A DNA stretch of 64,000 bases from Porphyrobacter sp. AAP60 (GTDB lineage Bacteria; Pseudomonadota; Alphaproteobacteria; Sphingomonadales; Sphingomonadaceae). The notes under the pieces are model-generated. The model saw nothing but the letters and a program-made list of their open reading frames with translations, had not been told where the DNA came from and made no database searches. A program made the position numbers and the translations under genes. Below, piece after piece: positions 1-8,276 of the stretch. Positions within the stretch are counted from its first letter, which is position 1, and each line of letters begins with the position of its first letter. The stretch spans positions 78,203 through 142,202 of the forward strand of contig NZ_LJHV01000010.1 in NCBI RefSeq assembly GCF_001296025.1, given 5' to 3'.

Positions 1-353
1 GCAATCAGCTCCGCTTTGAGCGCAGCCTGATTGAAGAATCGAATCGCCAGACTGCTGTTTTTACCAAACGGCGGGTTTCCAACGACTGCGAGCTTTCCGC
101 TCTCAGGAATCTCGACCTTCAAAAAGTCTGCCTCGATAATTCCGGACGCTTTTGGATCAAGATCGTAGGCAAGGCTGCCTGGCGGAAGCAACCGCGAGAA
201 AGACCCTGTCCCGGCGCTCGGCTCGATGAACCGATATCCGTGAAGATCGAATTCGCTCCGAAGAAAATCATATAGAGTGACTGCTACAGAAGAGTCAGTA
301 TAGAACTGATCGAGCAGGCGTTCTTTTGGCGGACGTTTGAGACGTTGGTTCAT
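1..353 (-). CDS. N6-adenine DNA methyltransferase, N-terminal part (cut by window edge)
   Basis: The minus-strand frame opens at an ATG at 353 and runs off the window. About 117 residues are visible. They carry the S-adenosylmethionine-binding motif EPSAGTGSFS near residue 47 and the catalytic motif NPPFGKNSS near residue 96, the NPPF form typical of N6-adenine methyltransferases. Known members transfer a methyl group to adenine in DNA, either in restriction-modification or as orphan or anti-restriction enzymes on plasmids. It is divergent from the gene at 718 and lies next to mobilisation genes, so a plasmid-borne orphan methyltransferase is a reasonable guess. The target-recognition part is outside the window, so specificity cannot be stated. 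Confidence 0.8.
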   Translation of the reverse strand, partial: MNQRLKRPPKERLLDQFYTDSSVAVTLYDFLRSEFDLHGYRFIEPSAGTGSFSRLLPPGSLAYDLDPKASGIIEADFLKVEIPESGKLAVVGNPPFGKNSSLAIRFFNQAALKAELI

Positions 354-717
354 CTACAAGCTTGTAGGTAAGCTGTCGAGAAATCCCAAATCTCTTCACA
401 AAAGATTTTTGCGGTCTAGAAAATAACGGATTAAAATGTACGAAGGCGCCGCAAGGGAATGGACGGGGTGGCTTATTGGCGATGTAGGTAAAAACGGTGC
501 GACACGATCGTTAGAAAAATACATCAAGTCGTATGGTTGATGCGCAATCTCACGTGACAACGTCTGTGTCTAAAATTCATTACTGCATACCTATCAAAAT
601 AATTCAACAAGGGGCCCGTGTGTATAGAAAGTTCTACATGAGATCTTTCAATTTGTTCATGAAAAGTTCATATAAGATGACAATGTACATACTCATGTAA
701 GAACAGGAGTGTAGATT
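354..717. promoter_or_regulatory. AT-rich divergent intergenic region with inverted repeat
   Basis: This 364-base gap separates two divergent genes and is clearly richer in A and T than its surroundings. It contains an imperfect inverted repeat, GTTCTACATGAG at 631-642 and CTCATGTAAGAAC at 692-704, differing by one inserted base. Between the arms is a -10-like TATAAG at 671-676. A ribosome-binding site AGGAG at 705-709 follows the second arm. The arrangement suits an operator overlapping the promoter of the gene at 718. No iterons or gene were recognised in the rest. Confidence 0.4.
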
Positions 718-1836
718 GTGATTGATATTGTAAAAATCCACAAAAATGTTGATACGGATCAAGATAAATCAGTTTCATTGAGCACTGGTGAAGCTAAAAA
801 GGGCAAATTACGTCGCCAGCTTACTGCTCGAGAGCGCGATGCTAGGTACGATAAATATCTGGCTGACAGAAACGGCAACAGCCGAATTGACCCTTGCGAG
901 CCCAGTCTCGCCGGCTTGACTTGCGGCGCAATTGATACTGCCGTTAGGTTGATGAAGCGAAGTCAGCGGAGCGGGCAAAGGCCATCGCTAGCGCGCGTCG
1001 TGGGTAAGGTTTCAAAATTCTGTAACCTCACGACAGCTCAAAAAGAGTTGCTCCGCAAATGGCTGGCGTGGCTCATCGATCGAAGCTGGGTTCTTCGCGA
1101 TCGCGGCCGCTCACCGGTGGTCGAGTGGGTACAATCACAGCCACCAGTCAGTGATATCTGGACCAATGAGCTTGCCGCATTTTGGTGCGCCAAGATCGAT
1201 GGCAAAGTCAGGGTGGCCCAGAACGGTCAAAAGGCAGGTCTGCCGGTTTCATCATCATCGGGCCAGTCAGGCGTCGGGGCCGGTAAGGCCGAAAGCCAGT
1301 CTCGCCCGGAAGAGCCAAGAACGACGCCGACGGCAGCCGGTTCTGCGTTCCCGCCGGCTTGTTCCCGCCCGACCGGTGATCAACTGGGACGCTCTGCTTC
1401 ATCGGTGCAGATTAGCGGCTCACCTATCGTGCCGTCGACGCCTTTGCCGGCTCTAGGCATCGATGCTGTTCGATCTGCCCAACCCGAGCCAGCTAGAGTT
1501 CCAGCAGCGCCAAGCCAAACGTCTGCGACGCAACCGCCTGCCTCACTGTCGATGGCAGATGGCTCGCTACCTTCAGGTGCCAGGCGAGAAATTTTTGAAG
1601 GGAAGACAATAATCATCCCAGAGTTGGATAACTTCTTTTTCAAGTCAGGTGCCCACAAAGCCAATTCATTCCTCAATGCGTTAAAACCGAATGGCTTCAA
1701 CGAACAGACCCTTAGCGCTGCTATAAAGGCTCTCCTTCAAAATAAAGAAGAACTAAATGAGTTTCGTGGGCGCGGCGCGAAGCAGAGAGAATTTATCGAT
1801 TATATCTTCACCCAGGTTGGGGTGAAGATCCCATGA
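718..1836 (+). CDS. hypothetical protein with Pro/Ser-rich linker
   Basis: The protein of 372 residues starts with GTG, 8 bases after AGGAG. I do not recognise the family. Residues 1-165 are basic and mostly helical in character. Residues about 165-295 are a low-complexity linker rich in Pro, Ser, Ala and Gln. The last 80 residues form a second compact region containing FFFKSGAHKANSFLNALKP. Two ordered ends joined by a flexible linker suggest a protein bridging two partners or DNA and a partner. It lies directly before the oriT candidate and mobC, so a role in plasmid maintenance or transfer is possible but not shown. The first 100 codons are more AT-rich than the rest. Confidence 0.65.
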   Translation: MIDIVKIHKNVDTDQDKSVSLSTGEAKKGKLRRQLTARERDARYDKYLADRNGNSRIDPCEPSLAGLTCGAIDTAVRLMKRSQRSGQRPSLARVVGKVSKFCNLTTAQKELLRKWLAWLIDRSWVLRDRGRSPVVEWVQSQPPVSDIWTNELAAFWCAKIDGKVRVAQNGQKAGLPVSSSSGQSGVGAGKAESQSRPEEPRTTPTAAGSAFPPACSRPTGDQLGRSASSVQISGSPIVPSTPLPALGIDAVRSAQPEPARVPAAPSQTSATQPPASLSMADGSLPSGARREIFEGKTIIIPELDNFFFKSGAHKANSFLNALKPNGFNEQTLSAAIKALLQNKEELNEFRGRGAKQREFIDYIFTQVGVKIP

Positions 1837-1861
1837 AAACCACCGTAAAAGGGGGCCTAGA

Positions 1862-1895
1862 ACTTTTGCAGGATGGGTGTGGGTATCCCACACTG
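1862..1895. other. oriT: candidate origin of transfer (oriT), RP4/MOBP-type nic region
   Basis: In the 135-base gap before mobC, the minus strand reads ACCCATCCTGCAAA, with ATCCTGC at 1874-1868. This matches the P-type nic consensus YATCCTG/Y; the RP4 nic region is ACCTATCCTGCC. A perfect 7-base inverted repeat, GTGTGGGTATCCCACAC, sits at 1877-1893, three bases from the hexamer. An inverted repeat beside nic, upstream of an accessory protein gene and a relaxase gene, is the standard oriT layout. The predicted nick is on the minus strand between 1870 and 1869. No other gene fits this gap. Confidence 0.65.
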
Positions 1896-1971
1896 GACGC
1901 CATCGTGTCGCTATCGCTTCGTGACGGCGGTTTTGTTTCAGCACCTGACTGGCTGAGATCGGGGCATTATC

Positions 1972-2412
1972 ATGCCTTCTGATCAACGGAAGGACGCGCG
2001 TAAACGGGTGCGTGTAGCGGTGACATTCAGTCCCGAAGAAATGAGAGAATTAAAGCGTAAGGCCGGCGCTAAACCTGTCGCAGAATTTTGCCGAGAAAGG
2101 ATTCTTTACAGCGATAACTTCCACGATCCATTGTTCGATGTCTGTGCGAAAATGAACGCGCAGGCGGAGCAAATGAAGGTGCTTCGCGCGCTACTTGCAC
2201 GCTACTCTGGTGAGAAATGGAGGATGTTGCTCGGTGGCCCAGACGTCAGGCCGGTAGAGGTCAGCCCGCAGTTTATTAAAGATGTTCAACAAGCGATTGG
2301 GATCATCGACAAAGGTGTGAAGCTGGGCCGTGAAGCGATCCGGATCATTTCGACACGGACGATCAAATCACGTGTTATCGAGCCAATCAAGCCGGGGGCA
2401 CCCCGGCGTTGA
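1972..2412 (+). CDS. MobC-like relaxosome accessory protein
   Basis: A basic 146-residue protein. The N-terminus, with RVRVAVTFSPEEMRELKRKA, looks like a ribbon-helix-helix: a short basic strand then helices. Known plasmid MobC/TraJ-type proteins use this fold to bind oriT DNA and help the relaxase melt the nic region. The remainder is helical and ends in basic residues. It sits 136 bases after the previous gene, directly downstream of the oriT candidate. Its stop codon shares one base with the relaxase start (TGATG at 2410-2414), indicating translational coupling. The assignment rests mainly on the N-terminal pattern and position, because MobC proteins are poorly conserved. Confidence 0.7.
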   Translation: MPSDQRKDARKRVRVAVTFSPEEMRELKRKAGAKPVAEFCRERILYSDNFHDPLFDVCAKMNAQAEQMKVLRALLARYSGEKWRMLLGGPDVRPVEVSPQFIKDVQQAIGIIDKGVKLGREAIRIISTRTIKSRVIEPIKPGAPRR

Positions 2413-5066
2413 TGATCAAGGTCTGGCAATATGCAGAACGCCTCAAAGGTGCCGCTGGCGGATCTACCCGCCAAAACCTTGCGTTCGGCACATCGCTCGC
2501 GACTGGGCGCTACATCTTCGGCTTCGAGACTTACCAAGATTTCACAGCGATGCGCGATCAGGTCATACGGGTTGGGGATTATGTCGCAGACACTGATCGA
2601 GCATCGGACCGCGTGGCGGGCCGGTATGCCTACAACATCGCGGCTGGCGAACCTGAAGAGCAAATCGATGAACTTGCAGTCAGCGCCGCTGCCGCAGGAC
2701 TTAAACGGTTCTGGCACGTGGTCGTCAGCCACAGGCCCGGCGAGAGACTGACCGATGAACAGCTTGAAGAAACCAGACGGATCATCGCAGAGGTGCTCGG
2801 GGTCGATCAATGCCCGATGATTTGGGCAACCCATGAAGACAAAGCGCATCTCCATGAACATGGGTTGATTGTGTCCTACCTCGCTGACACCAATGAACCT
2901 GTCGCGTTTGGCGAGAGTTGGTGGAAGGAGAAGACGCAGATTGCCATAGCGATCTGCGAGCATCGCCTTGGTCTCGAGCCTGAGCCCAATCGGCGCTACG
3001 TGGCCGATGACAGCGGCGTCTATCACCTGTTGAGCGCCAGCAAGGTCGCTGACGCGGACGGTAAGCTCGTGCTCGGCCGCAAAGAGCTGCGGACCATGCA
3101 GCGCGAACATGATGCTTTCGTCGGTCAAAACAATGCCCCGGACGGGTCAGAGCCGGGCGATCCCTGGCCTTTGCAGCGGGTGGCTGAAAAACTTGCCGGA
3201 CCGCTCATCTCCAAGTCGAAGTCGTGGAAGGAGGTGCATGAACGGTTGGCCTCCGTCGGCATGCGCTACCTTAAGGTTGGCGCCACAGGCGTTCTTGAGG
3301 GCGCTGATGGCGCCGGCCCATGGGCTCAAACCGAAGGTATCCGTACCGCAGCAGGTTCAGCCTACGCCCATGCTGCCCTCGGGAAACTGTCAAGGCGGCT
3401 ACGGGAAGATTACTCGCCGCCGCCGCCCGATCTGCATGTTCGCGCTTTTGTCATGCCGGTTTTCAACCGGCACGCCGACAGCGCCGCAGATCAAAAGGTA
3501 GAGCGGCGGATCGAGTTGTCAGAGTTCAAGACGCTGACAGGCCACCTTGAGGCAGACTACAAGAAAGCCTTCAAGGAGTTCCAGAACAACGGGAAAGGGC
3601 AGGGAGTCAACGCGGCTCGGCAAAAGCGCAAGCAGGCGCATGTTTCGGAACTGTCAGCGGTAAAATTTGCCAAGTCCGACCTGGTGAGCCCGTCTAGCAC
3701 CAGGGCCTCTGGGAAAAACGCCGCGCCGGAATTGCCACCTACCGAAATTGCAGCTTTTATTTGGGGCGCGACAGCAAGCGGCGACAACGCCAGCGCCGAG
3801 TATCGACTTCAGCAGCAAGCGATTGCCGCGGAATATCAGGTGAGGCGGAAGGATGAGCAAACCCGATACTACTATCTGGCGGGGCAACTGGCATTCATCG
3901 AACGCCAGCGAACCATCCAGATCGTCGCGGCGTGCAGAAAGGCCCGGATCGATGCGTTAAAGCTGGCGCGCGCGCTGTTCCAACAGATCCGCATCGCCGC
4001 GCGCCAAAAGGTCCGGGAGGGCCTCGCGCGGATTGCGGCTGAGCTAAAACTGAGCGTCGGGCCCGGCATTCTTGCCCGCTTTGTAGCAGATCATCTTGCA
4101 GCGGTCGAACGCGGTGATCGTCACAGCATTATGAAGCGCGCTGATATGTGGGCTCGGACGAACAAACACCGGAGTCACTGGCGAAACGAGACGTCGCGCG
4201 ACCGCATCCACAGGCGGGATCGATCTGCCCGATTTACCGCCTCCGAATTGGCGCACCTGCGGGAGCGCAACTTGGAAGATCACTATGTCGGCCAGTCGCC
4301 GTCGAACACGCACGACATCAAGGTGAAGGCATCACGGACCCTGGATCATGCGATCCGCAATTCGCTGATGCTAGCGTCATCCCGGTACCACGTTGATGGC
4401 GTCCGATTCATGGACGACGCCGCGCTGCTCAGGCTGTTCCCGAAGGAGCGGTATGCCATTCAACCCAATATCCAGGCGCGCCTTCGCGCGATTGAGGCAA
4501 TCCAGATCGAGGAGCGCCGCTGGATCGCTGCAGCCGTATTGAGCGGGCGTGTCAGCATTGCGCAAGGCGACCTTAAAGTCGCCCATGCGCGTGACAAGTG
4601 GGCCGAAGACTTCTGGGCAAAGCAAAAAGATGACCCGACCTTTCATCGGCTGCTGATGGTCTCTCGGATGCGGCCTGATCGGTTTCAGTTCGATCTCGAC
4701 CAGCGCCCCGACATTGCAGCGTGGAAATCCGCACTGAATGAACAAGACCACCGCCTCGCAGACGGTATCGCTGACGAAATTTTTGTGGCGTCCGAACAGC
4801 ATGGCCGAACTGTTGCAAACAGGAAGCTGGCCCAAGACAAAAACTCAGCGCGCAGTGCAAAGGACATCGCAGAAGAATATCGCCAACAGCTGTTTGAAAC
4901 TTTGAATTATCATAGCGCTGAAGTGCTGCGTAAGACACCAGGCAGATTTGGTGAAGCGTATCGGGGTATCGCCTTCAAGCATCCGAACGCCACGAAAGGT
5001 CAGTGGGAGGATGTTAAAAGAAGCTATCGACGCATTTATGGCAAAGGGAATGGGCGGCGCGCGTGA
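2412..5066 (+). CDS. MOBP-family conjugative relaxase (TraI/VirD2-like)
   Basis: A large relaxase of about 884 residues. The three-histidine metal-binding motif HEDKAHLH lies at residues 141-148, as in the HxDxxHxH signature of MOBP relaxases such as RP4 TraI. Upstream, HVVVSHRPGE (residues 102-111) is the conserved strand of the nuclease core. These enzymes nick one strand at oriT, stay bound to the 5' end through a tyrosine and pilot it during conjugation. Candidate tyrosines are near residues 7 and 72-74; I cannot choose. The long, charged, helical C-terminal part has no recognised domain. I prefer the ATG at 2412, which overlaps the mobC stop; a TTG at 2409 is also possible. No coupling protein or type IV secretion genes are visible, so the element is probably mobilisable rather than self-transmissible. 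Confidence 0.88.
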   Translation: MIKVWQYAERLKGAAGGSTRQNLAFGTSLATGRYIFGFETYQDFTAMRDQVIRVGDYVADTDRASDRVAGRYAYNIAAGEPEEQIDELAVSAAAAGLKRFWHVVVSHRPGERLTDEQLEETRRIIAEVLGVDQCPMIWATHEDKAHLHEHGLIVSYLADTNEPVAFGESWWKEKTQIAIAICEHRLGLEPEPNRRYVADDSGVYHLLSASKVADADGKLVLGRKELRTMQREHDAFVGQNNAPDGSEPGDPWPLQRVAEKLAGPLISKSKSWKEVHERLASVGMRYLKVGATGVLEGADGAGPWAQTEGIRTAAGSAYAHAALGKLSRRLREDYSPPPPDLHVRAFVMPVFNRHADSAADQKVERRIELSEFKTLTGHLEADYKKAFKEFQNNGKGQGVNAARQKRKQAHVSELSAVKFAKSDLVSPSSTRASGKNAAPELPPTEIAAFIWGATASGDNASAEYRLQQQAIAAEYQVRRKDEQTRYYYLAGQLAFIERQRTIQIVAACRKARIDALKLARALFQQIRIAARQKVREGLARIAAELKLSVGPGILARFVADHLAAVERGDRHSIMKRADMWARTNKHRSHWRNETSRDRIHRRDRSARFTASELAHLRERNLEDHYVGQSPSNTHDIKVKASRTLDHAIRNSLMLASSRYHVDGVRFMDDAALLRLFPKERYAIQPNIQARLRAIEAIQIEERRWIAAAVLSGRVSIAQGDLKVAHARDKWAEDFWAKQKDDPTFHRLLMVSRMRPDRFQFDLDQRPDIAAWKSALNEQDHRLADGIADEIFVASEQHGRTVANRKLAQDKNSARSAKDIAEEYRQQLFETLNYHSAEVLRKTPGRFGEAYRGIAFKHPNATKGQWEDVKRSYRRIYGKGNGRRA

Positions 5067-5220
5067 TTTTAGAATTATCTCTACGGTCTTCATTGAATGG
5101 ATTGATTATAGCTCACATGCTGGGCGAGTGATGATTGACAAGGTCCAACATGTTTCCTAAATGTTCCAAACCGAGACAAGATAATACTTCCAACTTTTAC
5201 TATGCAGCGTTTGTAAGTAG

Positions 5221-5269
5221 AGCGAATTCAGCGAACAAAGCGAAGTCAGCGAATGTCGCTGAATTCGCT
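5221..5269. repeat. iteron-like operator: four 9-bp repeats plus inverted copy
   Basis: Four direct repeats of AGCGAANNN follow each other with an exact 9-base period at 5221, 5230, 5239 and 5248. They are followed by an inverted copy, so that 5221-5234 (AGCGAATTCAGCGA) and 5256-5269 (TCGCTGAATTCGCT) form a perfect 14-base inverted repeat. The block ends 15 bases before the kfrA-like start. KfrA proteins are known to bind repeats in their own promoter and repress themselves, so this is most likely the autoregulatory operator. Confidence 0.7.
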
Positions 5270-5283
5270 GCTGAAGGAGGAGC

Positions 5284-5976
5284 ATGGCAATGTCGAACAA
5301 AATACTACAAGGAGATGTCGACAATGCTGCTGATGCAGAGTTGAGGGCTGGCGGCAACGACGTCACAAAGGTCGTTGCAAACAAAGTCGCCCGCAGTCTC
5401 GGTCTGCCAAAAGCCAATGAGGCGTTTTACGCAAAGTTCGAGTCGTGGAAAGAGCGCCGCATTGCCGCAGGGATAAATCATGTTTCTTCTGCCCCACCGC
5501 AGCTTGCGCCGGAAATTGATCGTGTCTGGGATAGCCTCAAGCAAACTATCCTTGGCGTGGCCGGAAAGCTGATCGCCGAAAAAATTGAGCAGCACGACCG
5601 GGAGCGAGGTATTCTCCTTGAGGAAATCGCCAAAGGCGAGCTGCGCGAGCAGGAGCTTGCATCACAGAACAAAAACCTTCGCAGCGAAAAAGCTGCTACC
5701 GAACAGGCGCTAGCCGACAAGCAAGCCGAACTTGATGCATCACGCCATAATGCTCAGCGTGTTCAGGCGCAGCTCGATGAATCACGCAAAAATCTTGATA
5801 GCCTTGTGAGCGGACTTCGGGGCGGCCAAGCTGCAAAGCAGGGTGGCTTCAAGGGTTCAGCCCTGCCATCTGATCTGTTCGAGCAGGCGAGCGGCAACAC
5901 CGAGCAAAGCGCGGCACCCAAGCCGAAGAGGGGACGTGGTCGCCCGCGCAAGACCCCTGCAAACCCTGCGGATTGA
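5284..5976 (+). CDS. kfrA: KfrA-like plasmid DNA-binding protein with coiled coil and AT-hook
   Basis: About 230 residues. Residues 25-60 resemble the KfrA N-terminal DNA-binding domain (VTKVVANKVARSLGLPKANE, then a WK-containing helix). Residues about 85-180 form a long Glu/Gln/Ala/Lys-rich coiled coil. The C-terminus ends in an AT-hook core, GRGRPRK, near residue 218. Known KfrA proteins of IncP and IncW plasmids are autorepressors and may help organise plasmid DNA at segregation. Two starts are possible: the ATG at 5284 is very close to AAGGAGG, and the ATG at 5290 has better spacing. The repeat operator directly upstream supports autoregulation. The AT-hook is an addition to the usual KfrA plan. 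Confidence 0.78.
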   Translation: MAMSNKILQGDVDNAADAELRAGGNDVTKVVANKVARSLGLPKANEAFYAKFESWKERRIAAGINHVSSAPPQLAPEIDRVWDSLKQTILGVAGKLIAEKIEQHDRERGILLEEIAKGELREQELASQNKNLRSEKAATEQALADKQAELDASRHNAQRVQAQLDESRKNLDSLVSGLRGGQAAKQGGFKGSALPSDLFEQASGNTEQSAAPKPKRGRGRPRKTPANPAD

Positions 5977-6333
5977 CAGGCGGCATGGCTCTTGGTCGCA
6001 AACCGTCTGCCTGCCACGCAATTTTCTGCACTTCATCGGTTCGAAATTATGAGCTGCCTTGCAGGTCGCCATCGCGCGGGCTTGGGGCGGCACTTTTTTT
6101 GTCGCTACATTTGGAAAAGGCGATTGCCTGCCTCCCCCTGGTCGCAGCCCGTCGCGCTCAGCGACAAAATATGGCGCGCCGTACGCGGGCGCCTGTGATG
6201 CCGTCGAACAGAAAGAAAGATAGGAAGAAAGGATGCCGGTTTGAAACCGGCAGAGGGAAGGAAAAAAAGTAGGGCAGAATTGCTCGGCTTTGCCTTCGCC
6301 GGTTTCACCAACACCATTGGAGAAACCAATACC
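5977..6333. other. 357-base gap with palindrome
   Basis: No convincing gene. The one clear structure is a perfect palindrome, TGCCGGTTTGAAACCGGCA, at 6234-6252 (9-base arms, one-base centre), not followed by a T run. It closely resembles TGCCGGTTTTCAACCGGCA at 3454-3472 inside the relaxase gene. A GGAG at 6319-6322 serves the next gene. Confidence 0.5.
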
Positions 6334-7269
6334 ATGGATATCAATATCAGATCTCATCTGGATCCAGCCTGCGAGGCTTATGCCGAACAGCTGGAACCCA
6401 ATCCCGAATACCGCGTGCTGCGAGCGCTACCGCAGCCATTTGCCGCAATGCCAAGCGATGGCGCGCCGCCAGAGGGACGATGTATCGCCCTGCTGGACGT
6501 CGAAACCACCTCGCTTGATGCGGCCAGCGGCAGCATCATCGAGATCGCAATCAAGCTTCTTTGGACTGATGGCGAGGGCAATTTGCTGGCCCACTTCCCC
6601 ATCTTTTGTTGGCTGGAAGACCCTGGCCATGCCCTCGATCCAGCCATCGCAAAGCTGACCGGACTTTCTGATCGGCAGCTTGCTGGCAAGGTGATCGACG
6701 ATGAAGCGGTGGGACGTCTGCTTGATAGGGCCGACTTGATCGTTGCCCATAATTCCCGCTTCGACCTTCAGTGGATCCTCCAACGCTGGCCCGATCTTTG
6801 GGAGAAGCCTTGGGCCTGTTCCTACAACGAAATCCAGTGGCAGGCGCTTTGTTTTGAAGGCCGCAGCCAACCATTCTTGTTGCAGCAACATGGTTGGTTT
6901 TCCCGCGCCCACCGGGCTCCGGACGATGTTTGGGCGTTATTCTGGCTGCTTATGCAATCGCGCCGCGATCCGGAAAACGATGACGGCGATGGTGTCGGTC
7001 CTGTCTGCGGCGCGGAGCGCACACACCTTCAGCGTTTGCTTTCTGCAAGCGACCGGGAGACAGTGCGGGTCGAAGCAGTCGGCGCGCCCTTCTCCAAGAA
7101 GGATGCGCTGCGAGCCCGCGGGTATAGCTGGGATGCCCACCCGCTACGAAAACTGTGGTCGTGCGAACTGCCGACCGAAGCGGTCGAAGCCGAACAGCTG
7201 TGGTTCCAGCGTGAAGGCCTGCCGCCCCCGCGCCTCGTGCCGATCACCGCACGCGAGCGCCATCGCTGA
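6334..7269 (+). CDS. DEDDh 3'-5' exonuclease (DnaQ-like)
   Basis: A 311-residue protein with the complete DEDDh set: DVE (D55, E57), D144 in AHNSRFDLQ, and HRAPDD (H193, A195, D198; HxAxxD). This family removes nucleotides from 3' ends with two metal ions, as in the DNA polymerase III epsilon subunit and RNase T. After the catalytic domain, residues about 250-295 contain FSKKDALRARGYSWDA, a short tail module often seen in plasmid or phage exonucleases of this type. The ATG at 6334 after GGAG is chosen over an upstream frame extension. The context is accessory plasmid genes, so a role in plasmid DNA processing or repair is likelier than replication proofreading. Confidence 0.82.
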   Translation: MDINIRSHLDPACEAYAEQLEPNPEYRVLRALPQPFAAMPSDGAPPEGRCIALLDVETTSLDAASGSIIEIAIKLLWTDGEGNLLAHFPIFCWLEDPGHALDPAIAKLTGLSDRQLAGKVIDDEAVGRLLDRADLIVAHNSRFDLQWILQRWPDLWEKPWACSYNEIQWQALCFEGRSQPFLLQQHGWFSRAHRAPDDVWALFWLLMQSRRDPENDDGDGVGPVCGAERTHLQRLLSASDRETVRVEAVGAPFSKKDALRARGYSWDAHPLRKLWSCELPTEAVEAEQLWFQREGLPPPRLVPITARERHR

Positions 7270-7306
7270 TTCCCAGCCCCACAATCCGTTCATCATTACC
7301 ACCCCC

Positions 7307-7334
7307 AGCAGGCCCGCCATTGTGCGGGCCTGCT
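7307..7334 (+). terminator. GC-rich hairpin between the two exonuclease genes
   Basis: Perfect 11-base stem AGCAGGCCCGC / GCGGGCCTGCT with a 6-base loop, ending 21 bases before the next start. The downstream sequence GCGTTTC is only weakly T-rich, so this may be a leader structure rather than a strong intrinsic terminator. Confidence 0.45.
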
Positions 7335-7355
7335 GCGTTTCAAGGAACAGGAAAA

Positions 7356-8276
7356 ATGAGCATTACCGATACTACCTTCACCACAAACACCAACACTGGC
7401 CTGCCTGATGCCGAGGCGTTGCCGATCACCCCCGTCTCTTCGGCATACGAGACTGCCCTGGAGCTTGAAGCCCGCCAGTTCGCTGCGCGGTCACATGCAA
7501 GCGATAGCAAGAAGCAGCGCCCGTTGCGCATCATCGTAGCTGATCTCGAGTTTAGCTATGATCGCACGCGCAATGGCGGATACCGAACCGCTGAAGGCAA
7601 GGATGCGGAGAACGATATCCGCTGGCCGTTTCATCGGATCGCATCCGCGTGCTGGTTCGTGTTGCGGTTTGATCCCGGATGCGACGTGCCTGACGTGGAG
7701 TCGGTTACTGTTTTGGCGAATGACGAGGCGAGCGAACTGAAGATTACCGAGCGGTTTTTCGCTGCCCTCGAATTGTACCCCGATGCAGTGCTGTCAACCT
7801 GGGCGGGGGAGGGCAAGGATCTGCCTGTCCTTCGCCGGGTCGCCAGCGAACACGGCTTGTTGCTGCCGCCGCAGCTATTGGATCTCAGCCCCTATGCCCG
7901 CGCGAGACTGGATCTGTGCCGCGCGGTCGCCGGGCGCGCAGCCTTCCCACATCTCCCGGAATATGCCGCAGCGGTGGGTATCCCGTGCAAGCCATCGCCA
8001 TCCAAGCATATCGGCCAGCTTGTCGAATGCGAGGTGTGGGACAAGGTGCGCGATCAGTGCCTCGCCGATGTGCTGACGACATCGGTCATCGGCTTGCGGC
8101 ATCTGACTGCCCATGGCGTTACCGCCGTTCATCCGCAGCGCAGCCTTCTCGTGCTTGCGGAAGCAGCAGCCAAGGCTTCGCCCGCAAGCAAGTTCGTGTC
8201 GAACACGTTCAGCTCCTGGGCGCGGGGGCAGGTGGCAGGCGCACGGCTCAAAGGAACGGTCTACCGCGCGCCATAA
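7356..8276 (+). CDS. predicted 3'-5' exonuclease related to PolB exonuclease domain
   Basis: A 306-residue protein with a second DEDD-type nuclease core. The motifs are ADLEFSYD (D63, E65), TWAGEGKDLPVLRR (D155, in place of the usual NGxxFDLP) and DQCLADVLTT (D238). This pattern fits the family described as a predicted exonuclease related to the exonuclease domain of PolB. In that family the last motif is usually YCxxDV; here the tyrosine position is Gln, so the enzyme may be altered or use another general base. The ATG at 7356 follows AGGAACAGGAAAA. It directly follows the DEDDh gene, so the two may act together. Confidence 0.72.
   Translation: MSITDTTFTTNTNTGLPDAEALPITPVSSAYETALELEARQFAARSHASDSKKQRPLRIIVADLEFSYDRTRNGGYRTAEGKDAENDIRWPFHRIASACWFVLRFDPGCDVPDVESVTVLANDEASELKITERFFAALELYPDAVLSTWAGEGKDLPVLRRVASEHGLLLPPQLLDLSPYARARLDLCRAVAGRAAFPHLPEYAAAVGIPCKPSPSKHIGQLVECEVWDKVRDQCLADVLTTSVIGLRHLTAHGVTAVHPQRSLLVLAEAAAKASPASKFVSNTFSSWARGQVAGARLKGTVYRAP

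Noticed and set aside
4377..4938. Long minus-strand frames inside the relaxase gene
   Set aside because: Shadows of a high-GC coding region; no ribosome-binding sites.
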